Source: Meridianimarinicoccus zhengii
Lineage (GTDB): Bacteria; Pseudomonadota; Alphaproteobacteria; Rhodobacterales; Rhodobacteraceae
Reading direction: 5' to 3'
NCBI RefSeq assembly: GCF_003254465.1
Contig: NZ_QDFI01000027.1
Span: 1 to 50,330 of the forward strand
DNA: 50,330 bases
Shown: piece by piece, positions 1-7,506 of the stretch
How positions within the stretch are numbered: the stretch's first letter is position 1
How the letters are laid out: every line of letters starts with the position of its first letter
The notes under the pieces: model-generated
The model's input: only the letters and a program-made list of their open reading frames with translations
Databases searched by the model: none
Told to the model about the DNA's origin: nothing
Position numbers and translations under genes: made by a program

Positions 1-276
1 AAGCCGCCTGATCATGCCCTCAGGCCATCAGGGAAATTACACCAGCTTGACGGACGCTATCCTGCTAAAATTGACAAATACCGGTCTGGTCATATCGCAG
101 AACTTTCTCGGGAGTCTATCGTTCAGAGCGATGCAGAGCATCTCGGTTTTGAGGGTTACTTTTTGTTTGAAACCAATGAAGCAAGCGGCTTGCGGGGCAT
201 TCGCGTTCTCGCTAAAGTTGCATCCCTTGACGCTGCGTTCTCTATGCTGGACTTTTGGGCTCAACAAACCGCCTAA
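1..276 (+). CDS. 3' end of an unidentified protein gene (start lies outside the window)
   Basis: Reading from base 1, one frame stays open for 91 codons and ends at TAA (274-276). The translation looks like an ordinary soluble protein: it is rich in charged residues, has mixed hydrophobics, and ends in SMLDFWAQQTA. I do not recognise the family. Codon use is clearly less GC-rich at third positions than in the genes further right, with codons such as AAA, TTT, GAA and TCT common, which suggests recently acquired or otherwise foreign DNA. No start is visible, so neither full length nor function can be judged. Other frames here are also open, but this one has the most protein-like composition. 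Confidence 0.5.
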   Translation, partial: KPPDHALRPSGKLHQLDGRYPAKIDKYRSGHIAELSRESIVQSDAEHLGFEGYFLFETNEASGLRGIRVLAKVASLDAAFSMLDFWAQQTA

Positions 277-324
277 GATCAGTGGGTTTGTCAAATATAC
301 AATCGCCTAAAAAATGGTCGGTCC

Positions 325-336
325 CATGGCGCCATG
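325..336. promoter_or_regulatory. Perfect 12-bp palindrome, possible operator
   Basis: CATGGCGCCATG is a perfect palindrome in the 270-bp gap ahead of the ATP-grasp gene. With the larger dyad 41 bp downstream it may form part of a control region. Function is inferred only from position and symmetry. Confidence 0.25.
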
Positions 337-376
337 ATCCTGCCCCAGCGTGAAAGTTTCGGCGGTGGGTTTGCAA

Positions 377-401
377 AAATACTTTGATATGCTAAGTATT
401 T
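377..401. promoter_or_regulatory. AT-rich dyad (8-bp arms, 9-bp spacer), candidate operator or promoter site
   Basis: AAATACTT at 377-384 is repeated as the inverted AAGTATTT at 394-401. The dyad sits in an AT-rich patch, with a TTGCAA just upstream at 371-376 that could act as a -35 box, about 150 bp ahead of the ATP-grasp gene at 547. The arms resemble a dimeric repressor site. A simple RNA hairpin is the alternative, but the stem is AT-rich and weak. Confidence 0.35.
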
Positions 402-546
402 CGTCATCAAGAGAACACTGAACCCATCGCGCCGCCGGCATCGACCTGTTGGCGGTCATCGCTTGCACGGACTTCCGCACGCCCCACCGGGATGGGTGGC
501 GGCGACGACTTGGCCGTGGCACCAAAAACAAATCGAAAGGCCAAAC

Positions 547-1773
547 ATGAACGAGAAAAACCCGGACAAGGGCTATGTCGCGATTCTCGGATGGTCGCTG
601 AACGCGATCGACGCCATCGACCGGTTCGACCGGCGCTACGTGATCGTCGCGCCAGCATGGGCCGAGGAGTACGCCAAGGTCAACGACATCCCCTTCATCG
701 CGTGGGATTTCGACCGGCTGAATGAACGGTCGCACGAGATCGCCCAGATCCTCAAGGACGAGGGCTGCGACGTGGCGATCCCGCTTTACGAAGAGACTGT
801 CGAATGGGCCGGGGCGATCAACTCCGTCCTGCTCGACAATCCGCGCCTGCTGGGCCAGTCGATGCTGTTCCGCGACAAGTCGCTGATGAAACGGCGCGCC
901 CAGCTCGCCGGTATCCGCGTCGGCATTTTCGAGGAGGCTGACAACCGCGCCGACGTGGTCCGGTTTCTGAAGCGCGTGAACCAAACGCTGCTGAAGCTCG
1001 ACGGCGACCCAAACGACCCGATCCATTTCAAGGCGTTCGACAAGGCCGGCTGTCTCGGCCATCGCACAATCCGGACGGTCGAGGATGTCGATTCCATCTC
1101 GGACGACGAGTTCCCCGCGCTGCTGGAGAGCCATCTCGACGGCTGGGAATTCGCTGTCGAGGCATGGATCAAGGACGGCAAGATCCAGTTCCTCAACATC
1201 TCGGAATACGTGACGCTCGGGTATTCGGTCTTCGTGCCCGCGACGCCGGAACTGGAATCGTGGCGTCCCCATATCGAGGCCCAGATCAACAAGCTGATCG
1301 AAGCCTTCGACATCGACTTCGGGTTCATTCATCCTGAATACTTCGTGACCAATGATGGCACGATGTATTTCGGCGAAGTCGCGTACCGGCCCCCGGGCTT
1401 CAATGCGCTGGAACTGATCGAGCGGGCCTATGGGTTCAACGGCTACCAGGGGATCGTGCTTGCCTTCGACCCGAAGACCACGCAGGAAGAACTCGATGCT
1501 TTCTTTCCAACGCCCGTCAAGGATGCCAAGGGCCATGCAGGCTGTTTCGGGGCCTATCCCCGCCGCCGCGTGGTGGAGCGCATGCAGATCCCGGAACAGA
1601 CGGCCAAGGACCCGTATTTCGAGTTCCATGAACTTGCCCAGCCCTTCGAACAGAAGGTCACCAAGCGCACCGCCTTCGGGACGCATTGGGGACTTGTGTA
1701 CTTCTTCGGCGAGGACCCCCACCGGTTGCGGGACCTGCTCAAGTCACAGGAAGAGCTTGATTTCTATGTGTAA
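547..1773 (+). CDS. ATP-grasp family ligase (carboxylate-amine/thiol ligase type)
   Basis: A 408-residue protein. I chose ATG 547, which follows GAAAGG with normal spacing and gives a natural N-terminus (MNEKNPDKGYVAILGW); the frame is open upstream to 463 but that part is not protein-like. The fold order suits an ATP-grasp enzyme: an N-terminal nucleotide-like pre-ATP domain (about residues 1-110), a lysine-containing ATP-grasp subdomain (KSLMKRRAQLAGI near 120), and the metal-binding end FGEVAYRPPG with Glu277 and Arg281, a variant of the usual E-x-N-x-R/RPPG signature. Such enzymes join a carboxylate to an amine, thiol or imide through an acyl phosphate. The substrate is not evident. The next gene begins 21 bp downstream, so the two probably form one unit. 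The family is fairly sure and the substrate unknown. Confidence 0.8.
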   Translation: MNEKNPDKGYVAILGWSLNAIDAIDRFDRRYVIVAPAWAEEYAKVNDIPFIAWDFDRLNERSHEIAQILKDEGCDVAIPLYEETVEWAGAINSVLLDNPRLLGQSMLFRDKSLMKRRAQLAGIRVGIFEEADNRADVVRFLKRVNQTLLKLDGDPNDPIHFKAFDKAGCLGHRTIRTVEDVDSISDDEFPALLESHLDGWEFAVEAWIKDGKIQFLNISEYVTLGYSVFVPATPELESWRPHIEAQINKLIEAFDIDFGFIHPEYFVTNDGTMYFGEVAYRPPGFNALELIERAYGFNGYQGIVLAFDPKTTQEELDAFFPTPVKDAKGHAGCFGAYPRRRVVERMQIPEQTAKDPYFEFHELAQPFEQKVTKRTAFGTHWGLVYFFGEDPHRLRDLLKSQEELDFYV

Positions 1774-1794
1774 CCGTCACGGAGGCCGCCACCC

Positions 1795-3816
1795 ATGACC
1801 GGCGCCGCGCAAGGCGATGAGGCTGATCGTCTCGTCGCCACCCTGGAGGGTCCGCTGGCGCGGCTCGAACAGGCGCGCCCGTTCGCCAAGCCGCGCCACC
1901 AGGCGCAGGTGATCGACATTGCGGGGCGGCTCCTGGCGGTGCCCGGCGGGATCGCCCGCATCCACGCGCTGGCGCCCCGAATGGATGCGGCGGGTCTGTT
2001 CGCCGGATCGGACTGGGACGCACCGGCCAACCTCTTGCCCGGTCTGGTGTCGGGCACGCTGGAAACCGGCGCCCCCGCCACGATCACGATCGAGGCGGTT
2101 AGCCTGCTGCGTCTGCTTGCCGTGGCCAAGGGCGAGGCGGAGCACCCGACGATCCACGCCGCCGCCGCGCGGCGTTTCCTGACGCAGGTGCTGGCGCTGA
2201 ACCTGCGCCGCTTTTTCGGCGCGACCGACGAAGCCGCGCGGGCCGCCGGTGCGCAGAACGATACCATCGACGCCCTGTTTCGCTACCTGGCCGAGCATGT
2301 CGGCTATCAGGACGTTCTGGGCGAACTGGTGGACGAAATCTGGCGCATCCTGCGGCAACGCCCGATCCAGATGGCCCATGTGAAGGACATGATCGCCCAG
2401 ATCGCGCTGACCGTCGTTCGGCATGGGGGTGACCTTGGCGACCGGCGGCTGGGCGCCGACCGGCTTGTGACCGCGCTGTTCGGGCCGACCTCTGCCTGCA
2501 TGGACGATCCGGGCCTGGAGACGTATCGGGAGCGCCTTGCGGCGATGGACGAATCCGATCTGCGCCATGAAGCGCAAGGTCTGGCACGGGCCATGCACGA
2601 TACCGGGCTCGTGTCCGACTACCACGCCGATTTCCTGCTCTGGGTTCTCGACTCCGAACATGACGGTATGGCGCCGGACGCGCTCGGTCTGGGCAGCACC
2701 GGCCGCGATTGCTGGCGGCGGCATCGCGGGCTCGCCATCGACCTGATCCGCCGGGCAGTGCGCCCGGCGACGGCGCAGGCGCTTTATGGGATGTCACTTC
2801 TGCTGGACCGCGGGATCCTGCACCATGCGCCGGTGGCGCCGTCGCTGCGCCGCCTGCTTGCACTGACACCGAATGCATCCGTGGCCGAACGGCTCGCGGT
2901 GGCCGGACTGCATGCAAGCATGCCGGCGGACCTGCTGATCGCGGGCTGCATCCAGGTCCTCGGCCAGCCCCTTGGCGTCGGCCAGGGGGCGAACCCCACG
3001 TGCCAATCGGCGCGGGCCATCGCGATGTGGGCGCAGAACGATCCGGATTACCTGCTGCACCTCGTCACGCAGGCCGCGCGTTTCGATACGGTGTCGATGC
3101 ATTTCGAAGGGCATCTGATCCGGTCCGCCGACCTTCCGGCAGGGCTTGCCCGCAGCATGCCGCTCGATGCCGACCCGGTGTCGGTGGTTCTCGTGCCGCA
3201 TCTCGACAAGGTGTACGCCGAGATGGGGCGGCTATGTGCGGACCGCGAAGACGACCCCCATATCTGGATCAATCCCGAATTCCACGGCTGGTGGGTCAAA
3301 CGCGCCTGCGCGGTGGCTGTCGATGTCCCCACCGGGGCGCTTGCGGGGATTCATGACTTCATCGCGCGGTTCCATTGCGCGTACCACCCGGCCTATAACG
3401 GCGGCGAACCCGTCACCCACCCCCAGCCCGCAGGGATCGCGGCGACGGATGCATCGGCGCGGTTCATCGGGTGGCACGCGATCACCATCCTGCGTGTCGC
3501 GCCCGATCAGGATGACGAAATGCGGGTCTATTTCTATAATCCGAACAACGATTCCGGGCAGGACTGGGGCGACGGCGTCGTGGTTTCGACCCACGGGTCG
3601 GGGGAGCGTGCCGGTGAGGCATCACTGCCTTTCGAGCTTTTCGCCTCACGGCTGTACCTGTTCCACGAAGACCTGATGGCACCCGAAGGCACCTTGCGCC
3701 CGGCCCCCGAGGTTCTTGCGCGCACGGCTGCGCTGGCCCGCCGGACATGGGCCTCGGGACGGCAGGAAATCGAAGGCGATGCGATCTCGCGTCTGGCGAG
3801 CGCGGGGCAGGACTGA
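1795..3816 (+). CDS. Large hypothetical protein with a papain-like Gln/Cys/His/Asn pattern
   Basis: A 673-residue protein, not recognised as a named family. Residues 1 to about 390 are mostly helical and Ala/Leu/Arg-rich. The C-terminal part has a pattern typical of papain-fold cysteine peptidases and acyltransferases: Gln397 exactly six residues before Cys403 (GQGANPTCQSA), then His561 in GWHAITIL, then Asn582 in YFYNPNND. Papain itself has Gln19 and Cys25 with the same spacing, and the order Cys-His-Asn also fits. No signal peptide or membrane segment is seen, so it is probably cytoplasmic. It lies 21 bp after the ATP-grasp gene, suggesting that ligase and Cys-enzyme act on the same peptide or conjugate. 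The Cys/His/Asn assignment is inference from motif spacing; the protein could instead be a transglutaminase-like or inactive member. Confidence 0.6.
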   Translation: MTGAAQGDEADRLVATLEGPLARLEQARPFAKPRHQAQVIDIAGRLLAVPGGIARIHALAPRMDAAGLFAGSDWDAPANLLPGLVSGTLETGAPATITIEAVSLLRLLAVAKGEAEHPTIHAAAARRFLTQVLALNLRRFFGATDEAARAAGAQNDTIDALFRYLAEHVGYQDVLGELVDEIWRILRQRPIQMAHVKDMIAQIALTVVRHGGDLGDRRLGADRLVTALFGPTSACMDDPGLETYRERLAAMDESDLRHEAQGLARAMHDTGLVSDYHADFLLWVLDSEHDGMAPDALGLGSTGRDCWRRHRGLAIDLIRRAVRPATAQALYGMSLLLDRGILHHAPVAPSLRRLLALTPNASVAERLAVAGLHASMPADLLIAGCIQVLGQPLGVGQGANPTCQSARAIAMWAQNDPDYLLHLVTQAARFDTVSMHFEGHLIRSADLPAGLARSMPLDADPVSVVLVPHLDKVYAEMGRLCADREDDPHIWINPEFHGWWVKRACAVAVDVPTGALAGIHDFIARFHCAYHPAYNGGEPVTHPQPAGIAATDASARFIGWHAITILRVAPDQDDEMRVYFYNPNNDSGQDWGDGVVVSTHGSGERAGEASLPFELFASRLYLFHEDLMAPEGTLRPAPEVLARTAALARRTWASGRQEIEGDAISRLASAGQD

Positions 3817-4048
3817 ACGCGTGGCCCGGACTGCGCCGGGTGTGCCGAAGGCGCTGTAGCCCCTGCAAGACAGCGCACTCCGCGCAACCGGGAACGACAG
3901 GTTTCGCGCGCTGCAGGGGCCGTACCGCTTGATCCCGACAGTATGGCTTGGCACGCGCCGCGCTGGTAGGCGGTGCCGTCGATGGTGGCGAGGATCGTCT
4001 CCGCGCCGCGGACCCGGAATGCCGGTCGAACGGAACCGCGTTCAGGAA

Positions 4049-4084
4049 GCGGGCGGCCACGTCCTTGCAGACGCGGCCGCCCGC
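4049..4084. terminator. Strong GC hairpin, candidate bidirectional terminator
   Basis: GCGGGCGGCC (4049-4058) and GGCCGCCCGC (4075-4084) are perfect 10-bp arms with a 16-base loop. The hairpin lies between the converging ends of the plus-strand gene ending at 3816 and the minus-strand gene ending at 4092. There is no long U-tract, only CGTTTC on the plus side. Confidence 0.45.
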
Positions 4085-4091
4085 CGTTTCG

Positions 4092-4763
4092 TCAGGCCGT
4101 CACGTCATTGCCGCGACGACGCCCGACAAGGCGAAGCGCAATGATGCCCGCCCCCATCAGCGGCAGGGCCGCGGGCAGCGGCACGGGCGCGACCGGGGCC
4201 ATCGTGAACGACGCATTGTCGATATAGCCATCGTTGTTTGTGCCGCCGCCGATCCGCGTCGACGTGATGACGAAGCTCAGCGACGCCGTTTCGAACGGAA
4301 CAAGGCCGGACAGGCTCTGGAAGTATTTCCCGCCTGCCTCGATATCCGAATCCCAGTACCCGTCATAGGACGTGCTCGACAGCAGCGTGGCGCTGTCGAT
4401 GCGTTCGTTGTCGGCATCGTTGAAGAACACCGACAGCGTGCCGCGGTCCTCCTGGTAGCGCCACCCGAACAGGTCCGCCGAGAGCGTGAAGCTCAGGCCG
4501 GTCGTTGCAAGGCTGTCCAGTTGCGGCGACGTCAGTGCATAATCCTGAAAGATCATGTGGAACGCGCCCGGTCCGGGGAAGAAATACGGACCGGTGTCGA
4601 TGGTCGGATCGCCGTCGCGGGTCGTGTAGACGCCGGTCCATCCCGTGGTGTTGGTATCGAACGTCCCGTTGACGATCAGGTTCTCGGTGGCGGCTGTGGC
4701 GGAAACGGCGGCGGTAAGCAGTGTCACCGCGGCGAGTCCGCCCGAAAGGGCCATTTTCAGCAT
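4092..4763 (-). CDS. Exported protein with VPLPA-CTERM sorting signal
   Basis: A 223-residue secreted protein. It has a signal peptide (MLKMALSGGLAAVTLLTAAVSATAA), a mature domain beginning NLIVNGTFDTNTTGW that resembles carbohydrate-binding-like beta-sandwich modules of PEP-CTERM proteins, and a classic C-terminal sorting tail: the VPLPAALPLM motif, one hydrophobic segment, then the basic cluster RLVGRRRGN. In rhodobacterial VPLPA-CTERM systems an exosortase-type enzyme recognises this tail and moves the protein to the envelope or surface polysaccharide. No exosortase gene is visible here. The upstream minus-strand gene carries a tail of the same type, so the two are probably co-sorted. The substrate of the beta domain is unknown. 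Confidence 0.8.
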   Translation of the reverse strand: MLKMALSGGLAAVTLLTAAVSATAATENLIVNGTFDTNTTGWTGVYTTRDGDPTIDTGPYFFPGPGAFHMIFQDYALTSPQLDSLATTGLSFTLSADLFGWRYQEDRGTLSVFFNDADNERIDSATLLSSTSYDGYWDSDIEAGGKYFQSLSGLVPFETASLSFVITSTRIGGGTNNDGYIDNASFTMAPVAPVPLPAALPLMGAGIIALRLVGRRRGNDVTA

Positions 4764-4870
4764 TTTGTCGGCTCCGATGGAGGTATGTCCGGTCTTCGGA
4801 CAAGGGATGTCTTGGTTCGCGCCGCGTGATCGGGCGGCGCGCTTGTGGCGATATGCGGTCCGTCCGGGCG

Positions 4871-5962
4871 TCAGCCCCGTGCGGCCTTGGAACGGCGCAG
4901 CATGGCCAGTGCGCCGAACGCACCTGCGAGCAGCGGCAGGGCTGCGGGAACGGGCACCGGTGCGACCGACGTGTTGATGGCCGACACGGTCCCGGCTGCC
5001 GCGATCGAATCGATCACCGCGCGTGCAAGGTCGGGATTGTCGGTGATGAGGCCATCGAGACCCCAGGCGATGTGGTCGCTCATCTGCGCGAAAGCAGCGT
5101 CGAGGTCTGCCGGGCGATAGGTCCAGGCGAAGACGCTCAGGTCAAGATCATGTGCCGCTGCGATGAACTCTTCCGTCAGGGAGCCGGTGTTCACGGCCAC
5201 GGTATCGACATATTTCGAGAGATTGGTCAGCGAGACAAGGTTGCTGACGCCCCACTCGTCGCCGATCATCGTGGCGCTGCCCAACTGGGCGACGCCCATG
5301 TCGACGTCGAATTCGTCCTGAAGCAACAGGAAGTCGAACACGTTGCCGAAATCGAAACCCTGCACGACCGACTTGTCCGAGGTCGTGAAGCCCTTGTCCG
5401 CCAGTGTCGCGATCACGGCGCGGTTCGTGTCCGCGTTGAAGCCGTACTTCGCTTCGGTCAGTATGCCGACATTCGTGCCATTGGCGCTGTTGTAGTCGTT
5501 CAGCGCGTCGAGCATGTCGGCGAAGGTCGGGATGCGGTAGGCATCCGGATCGGACGGCTCGAACCCCGGATAGGTCAGTTGCCCGCTGCCGGTCGGCTTC
5601 AAGGTCAATGACTGCAGTTCGTCGTAGTCGAAGTCAGAGACGCGGTAGTTGCCATTGCGCGGTGCGTAAACCTCGGCCACGTTCGTCGTGCGGGTCAGCG
5701 TCGTGTCATGCATCGCGATCAGCACGCCGTCGCGGGTCATCATGACATCCGTTTCGATCAGTTCGGCACCCATCTCGGCCGACAGTTCGTTGCCGCCGAT
5801 CGAGTTCTCCGGGAGATAGGCCGGCGCGCCGCGGTGCGCGACAACGACCGGCGCCTTGCCGTTCAGCGTGCGGAAGCCGTCGAAGACGGCCGCATCGGCC
5901 GCCATGGGGCCGGTCGCAAGGATGGCGAACGCGAGTGCGTACAGGGCATGGTGTTTTCTCAT
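4871..5962 (-). CDS. Glycerophosphodiester phosphodiesterase with VPLPA-type sorting signal
   Basis: A 363-residue protein. It has a signal peptide (residues 1 to about 24, ending MAADAA), a GDPD TIM-barrel, and a sorting tail VPVPAALPLL followed by a hydrophobic segment and LRRSKAARG. Catalytic features of the family are present: His43-Arg44 in AHRGAP, Glu70 and Asp72 in IETDV, and His85 in AMHDTTLTRTT. The enzyme should hydrolyse glycerophosphodiesters to glycerol 3-phosphate and an alcohol outside the cytoplasm, supplying phosphate or glycerol from lipid headgroups. The sorting tail is the odd part, because secreted GDPDs are usually free or lipoproteins. It lies 107 bp upstream of the other VPLPA-CTERM gene on the same strand. 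Confidence 0.88.
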   Translation of the reverse strand: MRKHHALYALAFAILATGPMAADAAVFDGFRTLNGKAPVVVAHRGAPAYLPENSIGGNELSAEMGAELIETDVMMTRDGVLIAMHDTTLTRTTNVAEVYAPRNGNYRVSDFDYDELQSLTLKPTGSGQLTYPGFEPSDPDAYRIPTFADMLDALNDYNSANGTNVGILTEAKYGFNADTNRAVIATLADKGFTTSDKSVVQGFDFGNVFDFLLLQDEFDVDMGVAQLGSATMIGDEWGVSNLVSLTNLSKYVDTVAVNTGSLTEEFIAAAHDLDLSVFAWTYRPADLDAAFAQMSDHIAWGLDGLITDNPDLARAVIDSIAAAGTVSAINTSVAPVPVPAALPLLAGAFGALAMLRRSKAARG

Positions 5963-6094
5963 GAATTCGGTCTTCCGTCATATCAGGGATGCGGCGTGTC
6001 CAGCGCAGCGCATGCTGCCCGGCCCGCGCCGTGCGTCCCGCGTAGGCTGTCCGGATGACGTGCCGATAACATCTTGGTAACGAAAAAGTTAAAC

Positions 6095-6110
6095 CTTGGG
6101 TTGACCCAAG
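6095..6110. promoter_or_regulatory. CTTGGGT-TG-ACCCAAG palindrome in the gap upstream of the GDPD gene
   Basis: Perfect 7-bp arms with a 2-bp centre, 133 bp upstream of the GDPD start, next to an AT-rich run (6071-6094). It is the only clear structure in the 384-bp gap 5963-6346 and looks like a dimeric regulator site, perhaps controlling the GDPD gene, for example by phosphate or carbon status. The regulator is unknown. Confidence 0.35.
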
Positions 6111-6346
6111 ATCGTGGAGCGGGCGCAGGCTGCCGCGGCAAGGTGTTCATCGACACCCGCTGCGGGCTTTCATCGCGCGCCGCCAGAATGGCACAGGCCG
6201 CGTCGCCGATCAGGCGAGTAACTGCTAATGCCTGACCTTCGGCATCCATACCCGTCGGCGGTATGGCGGCGAAAGGGTCCCTGTGCGACCGTCGCGCGAC
6301 CCAAGCAATGCGTCGCCAGCATCCGGCAACGCGGTGGCCCGTGTCG

Positions 6347-7390
6347 TCAGGCGGCGCCTGTTGCGCCGCCGTGGTCGAGGCCCAGGCGTGCCGCCAGCAT
6401 CAGCGCGGTGTCCCCGTCGATGATCAGCCCCTTGGGAACACCGCTGCGCAGGAGTGCCTCTGTCGCTTCGACCTTTTCGGTTCCCGCCGCCAGAAGGACC
6501 GTGAAGGAGCGCCGGAGATCCTCGAACCCCACCGCGAGGGTCCGGCTGTTGAGATCGTGGGATACAGGATAGCCCGACGCATCGAAGAAGATGCCGTTCG
6601 TGTCGCCGACAGCACCGGCCGCGCGCAGTTCCGCCAGTTCGGTGGACGAGATCATGCCTTGCCGCCGCAGCAGCGAAGACTCGGTCAGTTCCCCCACGCT
6701 GATGAGCGCAAGATCGGCATAGCGTGCCAGCTCCAGCGGGCGCGTCACGGCCTGCTGGGAATAGAGTACGTCCCGGTCGGCCTCGCTGTCGGCGATGAAG
6801 GGAACGGGCAGGAAGAAGCCCTCTGCGCCCGACGCCTGTGCCAGCGCGTGGATCACTTCGAACGGGTTGAACGACGAGTTGGCGGTCAGCGACCCCATGA
6901 GACTGATGAAACGTGCCCTGGGCGCGCTGACCCCGGCCATGTGCTTGCTCATCTGCGCCAGTGTCCGGCCCCAGCCCGTGCCGACCACGAGATCGGGCTT
7001 CGCCGCGAGGGCATCGCGCAGATGCGCCGCTGCCGCTGATCCGACCGCACGCAGCGGGAATTCCGCCAGGATCGGGTTGTCGGCCTTGTCCGCGGGGGTC
7101 AGCGACAATGCGGGCGTGGCGATGCAGAACTGAAGCCCGAATTCCTGACGGATCGCGTTCTCCACGGGGAGCAGGCCGACATCGCGCCCGTCGATGGTGA
7201 TCGACACCAGCCCGCTGTCGCGCGCCTGGGCCAGCAGCTTGTTCACCCGCGCGCGGGTCAGCCCCATGCGCCCTGCCGTCGCCTCCTGGTTCAGCCCGCC
7301 CACGTAGTAGAGCCAGGCGGCGCGCGTCATCAACTGGCTCTCGGACATCTGCATCATGGGCGGGACCATCTCCGATTTTCCGAAGGCCAT
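6347..7390 (-). CDS. SorC-family sugar-responsive transcriptional regulator
   Basis: About 347 residues. It has an N-terminal helix-turn-helix (AAWLYYVGGLNQEATAGRMGLTRARVNKLLAQA, given here as landmarks AAWLYYVGG and GLTRARVNKLL) and a long C-terminal sugar-binding domain of the SorC/DeoR type (VVGTGWGRTLAQM, FISLMGSL, GVPKGLIIDGD). Members bind a phosphorylated sugar and regulate the adjacent catabolic operon. The start is uncertain: ATG 7390 fits family length, ATG 7369 is an option, and the frame is open to a TTG at 7429, inside the shared control region; none has a convincing Shine-Dalgarno. It is divergent from the ABC/kinase operon at 7507. SorC regulators often accompany FGGY kinases, as for erythritol and AI-2, which supports control by a kinase product. 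Confidence 0.85.
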   Translation of the reverse strand: MAFGKSEMVPPMMQMSESQLMTRAAWLYYVGGLNQEATAGRMGLTRARVNKLLAQARDSGLVSITIDGRDVGLLPVENAIRQEFGLQFCIATPALSLTPADKADNPILAEFPLRAVGSAAAAHLRDALAAKPDLVVGTGWGRTLAQMSKHMAGVSAPRARFISLMGSLTANSSFNPFEVIHALAQASGAEGFFLPVPFIADSEADRDVLYSQQAVTRPLELARYADLALISVGELTESSLLRRQGMISSTELAELRAAGAVGDTNGIFFDASGYPVSHDLNSRTLAVGFEDLRRSFTVLLAAGTEKVEATEALLRSGVPKGLIIDGDTALMLAARLGLDHGGATGAA

Positions 7391-7416
7391 CAAGCACAAG
7401 TAAGATACAAAAGTTT

Positions 7417-7433
7417 TTGACATTGACAAATGT
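7417..7433. promoter_or_regulatory. Tandem TTGACA boxes and overlapping dyad between the SorC gene and ABC operon
   Basis: TTGACA occurs twice back to back (7417-7422 and 7423-7428) on the plus strand. The second copy is inside an imperfect palindrome, ACATTGACAAATGT (7420-7433). This looks like an operator overlapping the -35 region of the transporter operon and is the likely SorC site. The -10 region is not obvious. Confidence 0.45.
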
Positions 7434-7506
7434 AATGCCGCGGCGCAGTCTGCGCATGTTCACGCCGCATAAAGGTGTGACGACGGAACCAGGGGAGGAG
7501 AAACCA

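Noticed and set aside
5983-6249. Minus-strand frame of about 88 codons downstream of the SorC gene
   Set aside because: The first 40 residues look plausible, but the rest does not, there is no ribosome site, and it runs through the palindrome at 6095. It may be a remnant, but not enough to call.
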